Positions 1 through 6,202 of a stretch of DNA of 14,009 nt are shown in pieces. Both the position numbers and the translations under genes were made by a program. A model generated the notes under the pieces. The model did not search any database and was not told the origin of the DNA. It saw only the letters and a list, made by a program, of their open reading frames with translations. The DNA comes from Streptomyces viridochromogenes. GTDB taxonomy: Bacteria; Actinomycetota; Actinomycetes; Streptomycetales; Streptomycetaceae. Where the stretch lies: positions 1 through 14,009 of the forward strand of contig NZ_LGUR01000016.1 in NCBI RefSeq assembly GCF_001270495.1, in the 5' to 3' direction. The first letter of the stretch is position 1. Every line of letters begins with the position of its first letter.

Positions 1-5
1 CCCTC

Positions 6-1367
6 GTGACGGACGACGCCCCCGCTCCCTCCCCCTCCCCCGCTCCCTCCCGCCTGCGCGCCGTGCTCCCCGACCTCACCCCCTGGCGTGCCTCCGCGGA
101 CTTCCGGAAGTTGTGGCTGGCGGGGCTGGTCTCCTCCTTCGGGAGCTTCCTGACCTTCGTGGCGCTGCCCGTGCAGATCAAGGAGCTCACCGGGTCCGCG
201 GCGGCGGTCGGGGCGATCGGGGCCGTGGAGCTGGTGCCGCTGGTCGTGTTCGGGCTGTACGGGGGTGCCCTCGCCGACGCGCTCGACAAGCGGAAGCTGA
301 TCGTGTGGACGGAGGCCGGGCAGGCGGTGCTGAGCGCGGCCCTGCTGGTCAACGCGCTGCTGCCGAGCCCCGCGATCTGGCCCCTGTACGTCGTCGCCGC
401 CCTGTCCTCCGCCCTCGTATCGGTCCAACGCCCCGCCCTGGACGCCCTGTTGCCCCGGATCGTGGCCCACGACCACCTCCCGGCCGCCGCCTCGCTGAAC
501 GCGCTGCGCTGGCAGGTCGGCGGCGTCGCGGGCCCGGCCCTGGCCGGGGTGGTCGTCGCGTACGCGGGGCTCGGCTGGGCATACGGCGCGGACCTGCTGA
601 CCTTCGCCGTCTCCGTCCTGTTCGTCGTCGGCCTCGCCCCCTCCCCCGCCTCCCACGAGGCCGCGAAACCGTCGCTGAAGGCCATCGCCGAGGGCGCCCG
701 CTACGCCTGGAGCCGCAAGGAGCTCCTCGGCACGTACGTCATCGACATCGCGGCGATGCTCTTCGCGATGCCGCTCGCCGTACTGCCCTTCCTCGCGGAC
801 GAGTTGGACGCCCCCTGGGCCCTTGGCCTGATGTACGCCTCCGTGCCGGCCGGGGCGATGCTGGTGAGCCTGACCAGCGGCTGGACGTCGCGGGTGCACC
901 GGCACGGGCGGGCCGTCGTGGTGGCGGCCGCGCTGTGGGGCGTGGCGATCGCGGCGGCCGGTGTCTCCGGGAACGTATGGCTGGTGCTGCTCTTCCTGAC
1001 CGTCGGCGGCGCCGCCGACATGGTCAGCGGCATCTTCCGCGGGGTGATGTGGAACCAGACGATCCCGGACGAGCTGCGCGGCCGGCTCGCCGGGATCGAG
1101 CTGCTGTCGTACTCGGTGGGCCCGCAGCTGGGCCAGACCTACGTGGGCGGCGTCGCCGCCTGGCAGGGCGTACGGGCGTCCATCTGGTCGGGCGGGCTGC
1201 TGTGCGTGGGCGCGGTGGGGCTGCTGGCGCTGTGCCTGCCGAAGCTCATGACGTACGACGCGCGGACGAACGAGCACGCGGTACGGCTGCGGGAGCAGCG
1301 GGCGACGGCAGCGGCCGCACCCGCGTCGGCACCGGCACAGGCACCCGCACCGGCGGCAGAGGGCTGA
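6..1367 (+). CDS. MFS exporter, EntS/MFS_3-like
   Basis: Predicted major facilitator superfamily transporter of 453 residues, close to the usual 400-450 plus tails. It should sit in the cytoplasmic membrane and export a small molecule by proton antiport. After a Pro/Ser-rich N-terminus, a first membrane segment starts near residue 38. The MFS loop 2-3 signature is visible as GGALADALDKRK (86-97), and about ten more hydrophobic helices follow. The C-terminus is an Ala/Pro-rich tail (about 428-453). The sequence style resembles the EntS-type siderophore exporters and macrolide efflux relatives, and the iron genes downstream make a siderophore role attractive, but the substrate cannot be read from sequence. 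The GTG start is only five bases from the window edge, so its RBS and promoter are unseen and an earlier start is possible. Its TGA stop abuts the stop of the convergent gene. Confidence 0.85.
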   Translation: MTDDAPAPSPSPAPSRLRAVLPDLTPWRASADFRKLWLAGLVSSFGSFLTFVALPVQIKELTGSAAAVGAIGAVELVPLVVFGLYGGALADALDKRKLIVWTEAGQAVLSAALLVNALLPSPAIWPLYVVAALSSALVSVQRPALDALLPRIVAHDHLPAAASLNALRWQVGGVAGPALAGVVVAYAGLGWAYGADLLTFAVSVLFVVGLAPSPASHEAAKPSLKAIAEGARYAWSRKELLGTYVIDIAAMLFAMPLAVLPFLADELDAPWALGLMYASVPAGAMLVSLTSGWTSRVHRHGRAVVVAAALWGVAIAAAGVSGNVWLVLLFLTVGGAADMVSGIFRGVMWNQTIPDELRGRLAGIELLSYSVGPQLGQTYVGGVAAWQGVRASIWSGGLLCVGAVGLLALCLPKLMTYDARTNEHAVRLREQRATAAAAPASAPAQAPAPAAEG

Positions 1368-1372
1368 TCAGT
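1363..1372. other. Back-to-back stop codons in a small palindrome
   Basis: The stop of the MFS gene (TGA, 1365-1367) and the stop of the convergent small gene (TCA on the plus strand, 1368-1370) are adjacent. They form the core of the palindrome CTGATCAG (1364-1371). There is no spacer between the genes. The stem is too short to be a convincing terminator by itself. Confidence 0.6.
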
Positions 1373-1598
1373 CGTCGTCCGCCGGACCCGTCGGGGCGTC
1401 GTGCCACCGGGGATCGTTCTCCCACTCCAGGTTGCGCTCCCGGGCGAGGTCCATCGCCTGCTGGGCCTCCTGCCGGCTGGTGTACGGCCCGAAGCGGTCC
1501 TTGGCCGGGCACTCCGGCCCTTCCTCGACCTTCTTGTGGACGAGGCAGTAGTACCACTCGCCCGGCTTGCCGACCGTGCGCTTCTTGAACAAGGCCAT
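1368..1598 (-). CDS. Conserved 76-aa small protein (SPOR-like C-terminal half)
   Basis: Small soluble protein of 76 residues of a type common in Streptomyces; its function is unknown. The ATG at 1598 is preceded by AGAGGAG with a six-base spacer, which fixes the start and discards a much longer upstream reading frame. Residues 1-15 are basic ([15 protein letters not shown]). A C-x2-H-x8-C arrangement (C18, H21, C30) could bind a metal or be redox active. Residues 34-60 ([19 protein letters not shown] and on) resemble the FGPY-x-S/T-x-x-EA pattern of SPOR-type repeats, although the protein has no signal peptide or membrane anchor, so a peptidoglycan role is doubtful. The tail is acidic. It is transcribed divergently from the methionine aminopeptidase gene 58 bases away, and the two may share a control region. 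Confidence 0.8.
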   Translation of the reverse strand: MALFKKRTVGKPGEWYYCLVHKKVEEGPECPAKDRFGPYTSRQEAQQAMDLARERNLEWENDPRWHDAPTGPADDD

Positions 1599-1643
1599 GT
1601 CCGGCTCCTCTCGCCACCGACATGTTCCCCCATGCCCGCTGGT

Positions 1644-1659
1644 TAGACTCGCTCGCATG
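1644..1659 (+). promoter_or_regulatory. -10 element of a leaderless promoter for map
   Basis: TAGACT (1644-1649) fits the actinobacterial -10 consensus TANNNT and ends seven bases before the map ATG (1657). Transcription would therefore start at or next to the A of the start codon. No Shine-Dalgarno sequence lies in the preceding 20 bases, which agrees with a leaderless mRNA. I could not identify a good -35 hexamer at the right distance. Confidence 0.55.
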
Positions 1660-2514
1660 TCTGGCCAGTCGCTGCTTGTCCCAGGGGAGCTGTCCCCCAC
1701 CCGTTCCGTGCCCGGAAACATCCGCCGCCCCGAGTACGTCGGCAAGCCCGCGCCGACGCCGTACACGGGTCCGGAGGTGCAGACCCCGGAGACCGTCGAG
1801 GCGATGCGCGTCGCCGGCCGTATCGCCGCGCGGGCGATGGCCGAGGCGGCGAAGCTGATCGCGCCCGGTGTCACGACGGACGAGTTGGACAAGGTGGCGC
1901 ACGAGTACATGTGCGACCACGGCGCCTATCCGTCCACGCTCGGCTACCGCAGCTTCCCGAAGTCCCTGTGCACCAGCGTCAACGAGGTCATCTGCCACGG
2001 GATCCCGGACTCCACGGTTCTGCGCGACGGCGACATCGTCAACCTCGACGTGACGGCGTACATCGGCGGGGTGCACGGCGACAACAACGCGACGTACCTG
2101 GTCGGCGACGTGGACGAGGAGAGCCGGCTGCTGGTCGAGCGCACCCGGGAGTCCCTGAACCGCGCGATCAAGGCGGTCAAGCCCGGCCGCCAGATCAACA
2201 TCATCGGCCGCGTCATCGAGTCGTACGCCAAGCGCTTCGGCTACGGCGTGGTGCGTGACTTCACCGGTCACGGCATCAACTCGTCCTTCCACTCGGGCCT
2301 GATCATCCCGCACTACGACAGCCCGCACGCGACGACGGTGATCCAGCCCGGGATGACCTTCACCATCGAGCCGATGCTGACGCTGGGGACGCACGAGTAC
2401 GACATGTGGGACGACGGTTGGACGGTCGTCACCAAGGACCGCAAGCGCACGGCGCAGTTCGAGCACACGCTGGTGGTGACGGAGACGGGGGCGGAGATCC
2501 TGACGCTGCCCTGA
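1657..2514 (+). CDS. map: Methionine aminopeptidase, type Ic
   Basis: Cytoplasmic metalloenzyme that removes the initiator methionine from nascent proteins. The 285-residue protein has the pita-bread fold motifs. The five metal ligands are all present: D131 (VNLDVT), D142 (HGDNN), H205 (TGHGI), E238 (TIEPM) and E269 (QFEHT). The N-terminal extension of about 40 residues ([20 protein letters not shown]) matches the proline-containing extension of the actinobacterial type Ic enzymes such as M. tuberculosis MapB, proposed to contact the ribosome. The ATG at 1657 was chosen because the extension begins there as in that enzyme and a -10 box sits just upstream; an alternative start at 1567 would add 30 unrelated residues. 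The gene stands alone, ends in a repeat plus terminator, and is probably one of two or more map genes in the genome (inference). Confidence 0.95.
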   Translation: MSGQSLLVPGELSPTRSVPGNIRRPEYVGKPAPTPYTGPEVQTPETVEAMRVAGRIAARAMAEAAKLIAPGVTTDELDKVAHEYMCDHGAYPSTLGYRSFPKSLCTSVNEVICHGIPDSTVLRDGDIVNLDVTAYIGGVHGDNNATYLVGDVDEESRLLVERTRESLNRAIKAVKPGRQINIIGRVIESYAKRFGYGVVRDFTGHGINSSFHSGLIIPHYDSPHATTVIQPGMTFTIEPMLTLGTHEYDMWDDGWTVVTKDRKRTAQFEHTLVVTETGAEILTLP

Positions 2515-2579
2515 GCACCGCTCACCGAGCACCGCTCACCGAGCACCGAGCACCGATCACCGAGCACTGATCACCGAGC
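2513..2579 (+). repeat. Degenerate heptad tandem repeat after map
   Basis: Nine seven-base units run from 2513 to 2575: GAGCACC, GCTCACC, GAGCACC, GCTCACC, GAGCACC, GAGCACC, GATCACC, GAGCACT, GATCACC, then a partial GAGC. The consensus is GAKCACC. Paired as 14-mers, the first two copies are identical (2513-2526 and 2527-2540). The array begins inside the map stop codon and runs into the terminator stem. Confidence 0.85.
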
Positions 2580-2606
2580 CCGCCCTGCCAGGGCGGGCTT
2601 TCTCTT
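2577..2606 (+). terminator. Intrinsic terminator of map
   Basis: A perfect 10-bp stem, AGCCCGCCCT (2577-2586) with AGGGCGGGCT (2590-2599), encloses a three-base loop and is followed by the T-rich TTTCTCTT. This is a classic rho-independent terminator. It separates map from the heme oxygenase unit. Confidence 0.9.
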
Positions 2607-2617
2607 GTACGCTTTTA

Positions 2618-2632
2618 CCGACAGGGTGTCGG
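2618..2632. promoter_or_regulatory. 15-bp palindrome upstream of heme oxygenase
   Basis: CCGACA-GGG-TGTCGG is a perfect 6+3+6 inverted repeat, 12 bases before the iron box. It has no T-tract and lies downstream of a complete terminator, so a protein-binding site is more likely than a terminator. The regulator is unknown. Confidence 0.4.
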
Positions 2633-2644
2633 CAAGCTATTGAC

Positions 2645-2663
2645 TTAGGTAAGCCTTACCTTG
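2645..2663. promoter_or_regulatory. Iron box (DmdR1/DtxR operator) of heme oxygenase
   Basis: TTAGGTAAGCCTTACCTTG is a 19-bp interrupted palindrome very close to the DtxR/IdeR/DmdR1 consensus TTAGGTTAGSCTAACCTAA. It ends 13 bases before the chosen ATG and overlaps the ribosome-binding region. A DtxR-type repressor loaded with iron should therefore block transcription. This predicts heme oxygenase expression under iron limitation. Confidence 0.88.
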
Positions 2664-2676
2664 GAGGATGTGCCCC

Positions 2677-3324
2677 ATGGAGCCCTTCTCGACACTCATC
2701 CGCACCGCGTCCCATGAACAGCACGTGGAGGCCGAGACCTCGACGTTCATGAGCGACCTGCTCGGCGGACGGCTCGGCGTCGACGCGTACGCGCGCTACA
2801 CCGAGCAGCTGTGGTTCGTGTACGAGGCGCTGGAGACCGGTGCCGAGCGGCTGGCGTCGGACCCCGTGACGGGTCCGTTCATCCAGCCGGAGCTGTTCCG
2901 GCTGGCCTCGCTGGAGCGGGACCTGGCGCATCTGCGGGGTCCGGAGTGGCGCACGGGACTGTCCGCGCTGCCCGCCACCCAGTCCTACGCGGACCGGGTG
3001 CGGGAGTGTGCCGAGGACTGGCCGGGCGGCTATATCGCCCACCACTACACCCGTTACCTCGGTGACCTCTCCGGCGGCCAGATCATCCGCGACAAGGCGG
3101 AGCGGACCTGGGGCTTCGCGCGCAAGGGCGACGGGGTCCGCTTCTACGTCTTCGAGGAGATCACCAACCCGGCCGCGTTCAAGCGGGGCTACCGAGAGCT
3201 GCTGGACGATGTCCATGCGGACGACCTGGAGAAGCAGCGGATCGTGGCGGAGTGCAAGAAGGCGTTCGCCCTGAACACGGCGGTGTTCCGGGCACTGGGC
3301 GAGGAGTTCCCCCTGTCCGCGTGA
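2677..3324 (+). CDS. Biliverdin-producing heme oxygenase
   Basis: Cytoplasmic enzyme that opens heme to biliverdin, CO and ferrous iron using electrons from a reductase. The protein of 215 residues matches the usual length of bacterial HmuO-type enzymes. The proximal heme ligand is H16 in ASHEQHVEAE, followed by STFMSDLLGGRLG as in Corynebacterium HmuO. The distal helix carries YLGDLSGGQ (127-135), with the catalytic aspartate D130 and the flexible glycines. The ATG at 2677 is preferred: GGAGG (2663-2667) lies nine bases upstream of it, whereas it directly touches the ATG at 2668, which would add only three residues. An iron box covers the upstream region. Together with the nearby FecCD importer this suggests use of imported heme as an iron source. 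It converges on the PhzF gene with a ten-base gap. Confidence 0.95.
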   Translation: MEPFSTLIRTASHEQHVEAETSTFMSDLLGGRLGVDAYARYTEQLWFVYEALETGAERLASDPVTGPFIQPELFRLASLERDLAHLRGPEWRTGLSALPATQSYADRVRECAEDWPGGYIAHHYTRYLGDLSGGQIIRDKAERTWGFARKGDGVRFYVFEEITNPAAFKRGYRELLDDVHADDLEKQRIVAECKKAFALNTAVFRALGEEFPLSA

Positions 3325-3337
3325 CCGGTTCCGGTCA
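3322..3337. terminator. Palindrome containing both stop codons of convergent genes
   Basis: TGACCGG-TT-CCGGTCA is a perfect 16-bp palindrome. Its first three bases are the stop of the heme oxygenase gene and its last three are the stop of phzF. As RNA it can form a six-pair stem with a GTTC loop in both directions. A weak bidirectional terminator is plausible, but there is no T-tract. Confidence 0.45.
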
Positions 3338-3979
3338 GCGCTCCAGGAACACCCTGCCGCCCACCTCCACCCAGCCCGCCGGCTGCGGTGCCGTGAGGAT
3401 CTGCGATCCGGCGCCCTGCGTGATGTTGAGGGCGCGGCCCAGGCGGTCCGTGAGGAGCAGCGCCGCCGCGCCCGTGGCCTCGTCCTCGTCGATGCCGTCG
3501 CCGCGGCCGGGGAAGCCGCGGGCGCGGACACGCCCGGCCGCCTCGTCCTCCCAGGCCCAGGCGTAGATCCACTCGCCGGGCGGGGGCACGGGAAGGTCGT
3601 CGACCTCGGCGGCGGTCGCGTACTGCCGCAGCGTACGCGGCGGCGCCCACTCCGCCCGTGCCTCGATCCAGCTGAACTCCCCGTCCAGCCGCGCGCCCAC
3701 CACACCCGCCGGGGTGACCAGCTCGGGCACGTCGAGCAGCCAGGCCGTACCGACGCAGGGGTGCCCGGCGAAGGGCAGGCGCAGGGTCGGCGTGTAGATG
3801 TCGATGACCCCGCGCTCGGGGTCGTCCACGAACACGGTCTCGCTGAAGCCGAGCTTCCCGGCGAACGCCTGCCGGTCGCTCCGCTCGGGGATCACGGAGC
3901 CCTCGCGGACGACGCCGAGTTCATTGCCGTATCCACCGGTCGGTCCGCAGAAGACGCGGAGGACGTCGTAGTCAGTCAC
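3335..3979 (-). CDS. Short PhzF-family isomerase-like protein
   Basis: Member of the PhzF / diaminopimelate epimerase fold family, soluble, with unknown substrate. Family landmarks are clear: the N-terminal strand YDVLRVFCGPTGGYGN; the catalytic-type glutamate E47 in GFSETVF; PFAGHP (69-74); DEDEATGAAALLL (164-176); and QGAGSQ near 188. At 214 residues it is shorter than typical family members of 260-300 residues, mainly through a compact middle, although both halves of the two-lobed fold are represented. PhzF acts in phenazine synthesis, but most relatives do not, and no phenazine genes are seen here. The start is GTG at 3979, chosen because it gives the usual N-terminus; no good ribosome-binding site precedes it. 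It is divergent from the permease gene across an iron box 41 bases upstream, so it may be iron-regulated. Confidence 0.85.
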   Translation of the reverse strand: MTDYDVLRVFCGPTGGYGNELGVVREGSVIPERSDRQAFAGKLGFSETVFVDDPERGVIDIYTPTLRLPFAGHPCVGTAWLLDVPELVTPAGVVGARLDGEFSWIEARAEWAPPRTLRQYATAAEVDDLPVPPPGEWIYAWAWEDEAAGRVRARGFPGRGDGIDEDEATGAAALLLTDRLGRALNITQGAGSQILTAPQPAGWVEVGGRVFLER

Positions 3980-4020
3980 GGGGGAATTGAAACATCACTC
4001 GGTCGCGCGCCAGCAGCGAC

Positions 4021-4039
4021 CAAGGCAAGGCTAACCTAA
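4021..4039. promoter_or_regulatory. Iron box between phzF and the ABC importer
   Basis: CAAGGCAAGGCTAACCTAA agrees with the DtxR/DmdR1 consensus at about 15 of 19 positions; the right half (CTAACCTAA) is perfect and the left half is degenerate. It lies 45 bases before the permease ATG and 41 bases before the phzF GTG, so it could control both directions. Confidence 0.75.
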
Positions 4040-4084
4040 GCTTCACCCGGCTGAAGTCGGCTGCGCAAGAAGGGGATTCGCGGC

Positions 4085-5173
4085 ATGACCGTACTGGAGA
4101 AGGCCGCACCCGAGGTCGTGGCCGAAGCGCCGCCGCCCCGCAGACGGCACACCGCCGCCTGGCTGCTGACCGTCGGCATGAGCCTCGCCCTCCTCGTCCT
4201 CGTCCCGGTCGCCGCGGGGATCGGCGCCTACCCGATCCCGGTCGGGGACGTCCTCGCCTCCGTACAGCACAAAGTCGGGCTCGGCGGCGGCGAGTCGGAC
4301 CGGGTCGCCGAGTCGGTGCTGTGGAACGTGCGCTTCCCGCGGATCGTGCTCGCGCTGCTCATCGGCGCCTCGCTGGGGTGCGCCGGAGCGCTGATGCAGG
4401 GCGTGTTCGGCAACCCGCTGGCCGAGCCGAGCACCATCGGCGTCTCCCTGGGCGCGGCGGTCGGAGCGGTGGCCTCCATCTCGCTCGGGCTGACCTTCCT
4501 CGGCAACTGGACCCTCCCCGCGATGGCCTTCGTCGCCGGCCTCGGCACCGTGCTGCTGGTGTACGCGATGTCCCGGTCGAGCGGCCGTACGGAGGTCGTG
4601 ACCCTGATCCTCATGGGCATCGCGGTGAACGCCTTCGCCGGGGCGCTCATCGGCCTGTTCATCTTCCTCGCGGACACCGCCGCGGTGAACCAGATCACCT
4701 TCTGGCAGCTCGGCTCCCTCGCCCAGTCCACCTGGCCCAAGGTGACGGCGGTCCTGCCCTGCGCGGTCGTGGGGCTGGTGGTGGCACCGCTGTACGCCCG
4801 CCGCCTGGACCTGCTCGCCCTCGGCGACCGGCCCGCACGGCACCTGGGGGTGGACGTGGAGCGGATGCGGGTCGCGTTGATCCTGGTCGTCGCGCTGCTG
4901 ACGGCCGCGGCGGTCAGCGTCTCCGGGGTCATCGGGTTCATCGGCCTCGTCGTGCCCCACCTGTTGCGGATGGCGGCGGGGCCGGGGCATCGGTTCCTCA
5001 TTCCGGGGAGTGCGTTGGGAGGGGCGGTGGTGTTGCTCGCGGCGGATGTCGCCGCGCGGACTGTGGCGGCGCCCGCGGAGTTGCCGCTCGGGGTGCTCAC
5101 GGCTCTGCTGGGCAGTCCGTTCTTCTTCTGGCTACTGCGGCGGACTCGGCGGCGGCAAGGGGGGTGGGCCTGA
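4085..5173 (+). CDS. hmuU: FecCD-type iron/heme ABC permease (HmuU-like)
   Basis: Integral membrane subunit of a type II (BtuC/FecCD) ABC importer for heme, siderophore or cobalamin-like substrates. It has 362 residues, a normal length, and about ten predicted helices after a cytoplasmic tail rich in Pro/Arg (1-22). Diagnostic motifs are RFPR (83-86), GALMQGVFGNPLAEP (101-115), the cytoplasmic ATPase-contact segment LGDRPARHLGVDVERMR (around 247-263), and GVIGFIGLVVPHLLR (around 282-296). AAGGGGA lies nine bases before the ATG. The partner ATPase gene follows after 118 bases that hold a dispersed repeat. No periplasmic-type binding lipoprotein gene lies upstream, where it commonly sits. Heme is the favoured substrate because a heme oxygenase is close by, but this is inference; a siderophore importer is the main alternative. 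An iron box precedes it. Confidence 0.88.
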   Translation: MTVLEKAAPEVVAEAPPPRRRHTAAWLLTVGMSLALLVLVPVAAGIGAYPIPVGDVLASVQHKVGLGGGESDRVAESVLWNVRFPRIVLALLIGASLGCAGALMQGVFGNPLAEPSTIGVSLGAAVGAVASISLGLTFLGNWTLPAMAFVAGLGTVLLVYAMSRSSGRTEVVTLILMGIAVNAFAGALIGLFIFLADTAAVNQITFWQLGSLAQSTWPKVTAVLPCAVVGLVVAPLYARRLDLLALGDRPARHLGVDVERMRVALILVVALLTAAAVSVSGVIGFIGLVVPHLLRMAAGPGHRFLIPGSALGGAVVLLAADVAARTVAAPAELPLGVLTALLGSPFFFWLLRRTRRRQGGWA

Positions 5174-5184
5174 GGGTCGTATGC

Positions 5185-5256
5185 CGGGTGCGGGTGCGTG
5201 AGGGCTGGTCGCGCCCACGCGGCGGAGCCGCATATCGACACAGCCCCGCGCCCCTT
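5185..5256. repeat. Dispersed Streptomyces-type hairpin repeat within the importer unit
   Basis: The stretch contains nested inverted repeats: outer arms GGGCTG (5202-5207) and CAGCCC (5241-5246), inner arms GCGGC (5219-5223) and GCCGC (5227-5231) around GGA. It ends in CCCCGCGCCCCT. I recognise this wording as one of the abundant intergenic repeats of Streptomyces chromosomes. It fills most of the gap between the permease and ATPase genes. Confidence 0.65.
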
Positions 5257-5291
5257 AGGTTCTCCAGTCCCCTTCTCGACAAGGACCCTCC

Positions 5292-6107
5292 GTGAGACTG
5301 CTCCGCCCTCGCCCCACTCCCCCAGCCCCCTCCGAACCCGGCGACATCCTCGCCGCCGCCGAGTCGTTGCACGTTCGTCTCGGCGCCCGTGAGGTGCTGA
5401 TCGGCGTCTCCGTCACCGTCCGCGCCGGCGAGGTGCTCGCCCTCGTCGGGCCCAACGGTGCGGGAAAGTCCACCCTGTTGAGCGCGCTGGCCGCCGATCT
5501 TCCGGCCGCCGAGGGGGTCGTACGGATCCACGGGCGACCGGCGGCCGACTGGACCGCGCCCGAACTCGCCCTCCGTCGCGCCGTACTCCCCCAGTCGGCG
5601 GCGCTCTCCTTCCCCTTCACGGTCGAGGAGGTCGTACGCATGGGCCGCACACCCCACGCCACCGCCTCCCCCGCCGAGGACGACCTCGCCGTCGCCGAGG
5701 CGATGGCCGCCACCGAGGTAGCCGCCTTCGCCCTGCGGCCGTTCTCCGCACTCAGCGGTGGTGAGCGGGCCCGGGTCGCGCTTGCCCGGGTGCTGGCCCA
5801 GCGGGCGCCGTTGCTGCTGCTCGACGAACCGACCGCCGCACTGGACCTCAAGCACCAGGAGCTGGTGCTGCGGTTGTGCCGGGAGCGGGCGCGGGCCGGA
5901 GACGCGGTGGTGGTCGTGCTGCACGATCTGGGGCTCGCTGCGGCCTACGCGCACCGGGTGGCGGTCCTGCGGGCCGGGCGGGTCGCGGCGGACGGGCCGC
6001 CGGCCGAGGTGTTCACGGAGCGGTTGCTGTCGGAGGTCTACGACCAGCCCGTCGACGTGCTTTCGCATCCCCGGACAGGAGCGGTCCTGGTGACCCCGCG
6101 GCGCTGA
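5292..6107 (+). CDS. hmuV: Heme/iron ABC transporter ATPase (HmuV-like)
   Basis: Cytoplasmic ATPase subunit that powers the FecCD-type permease encoded just upstream. The 271-residue protein shows a full nucleotide-binding domain: Walker A GPNGAGKST (53-61), Q-loop glutamine Q101 (VLPQSAAL), signature LSGGE (154-158) followed by RARVALARVLAQ, Walker B LLLLDEP (174-180), D-loop region TAALDLKHQ, and the switch histidine H211 in VVVVLHDLGLAAAYAHR. The VLHDLNLA-like phrase and the HPRTGAVLVTP tail are typical of HmuV/FecE-type heme and siderophore ATPases. The start is GTG at 5292 with AAGGA six bases upstream. Because a hairpin repeat separates it from the permease gene, the two may not be stoichiometrically coupled. 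An iron-boxed unit (efeO) follows after 147 bases. Confidence 0.9.
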   Translation: MRLLRPRPTPPAPSEPGDILAAAESLHVRLGAREVLIGVSVTVRAGEVLALVGPNGAGKSTLLSALAADLPAAEGVVRIHGRPAADWTAPELALRRAVLPQSAALSFPFTVEEVVRMGRTPHATASPAEDDLAVAEAMAATEVAAFALRPFSALSGGERARVALARVLAQRAPLLLLDEPTAALDLKHQELVLRLCRERARAGDAVVVVLHDLGLAAAYAHRVAVLRAGRVAADGPPAEVFTERLLSEVYDQPVDVLSHPRTGAVLVTPRR

Positions 6108-6118
6108 TCCCGGGGCAA

Positions 6119-6140
6119 CCTTTGACTCTCCTTTGACTCC
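6119..6140 (+). repeat. Direct repeat upstream of efeO
   Basis: CCTTTGACTC occurs twice (6119-6128 and 6130-6139), an 11-base period. Each copy contains TTGACT, which resembles a -35 hexamer. No convincing -10 sits at the right spacing, so its role as promoter or activator site is open. Confidence 0.4.
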
Positions 6141-6183
6141 TCCATGGGAGCGTTTTTGGCCACTTAGGCGATCCTTAGGTGCG

Positions 6184-6202
6184 TTAGGTGAGCCTCACCT
6201 TC
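6184..6202. promoter_or_regulatory. Iron box of the efe operon
   Basis: TTAGGTGAGCCTCACCTTC is a near-perfect DmdR1/DtxR operator (consensus TTAGGTTAGSCTAACCTAA), with a 14-base uninterrupted palindromic core AGGTGAGCCTCACCT. It lies 52 bases before the efeO ATG. Two further TTAGG motifs (6164 and 6175) precede it. Iron repression of the whole efeO-efeB-efeU unit is the expected outcome. Confidence 0.9.

Noticed and set aside
2513..2579. CRISPR-like array
   Set aside because: Units of seven bases are contiguous without spacers, so this is a tandem repeat, not a CRISPR array.
2668..2676. ATG at 2668 as the heme oxygenase start
   Set aside because: GGAGG touches this ATG with no spacer; the ATG at 2677 has a nine-base spacer and gives the family N-terminus.
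3335..3979. Phenazine biosynthesis assignment for the PhzF-family gene
   Set aside because: No other phenazine genes are present, and family membership alone does not give the substrate.
5255..5263. TTAGGTT-like half iron box before hmuV
   Set aside because: Only one half-site; the following bases (CTCCAGTCC) do not form the inverted half, and the motif sits at the edge of a dispersed repeat.
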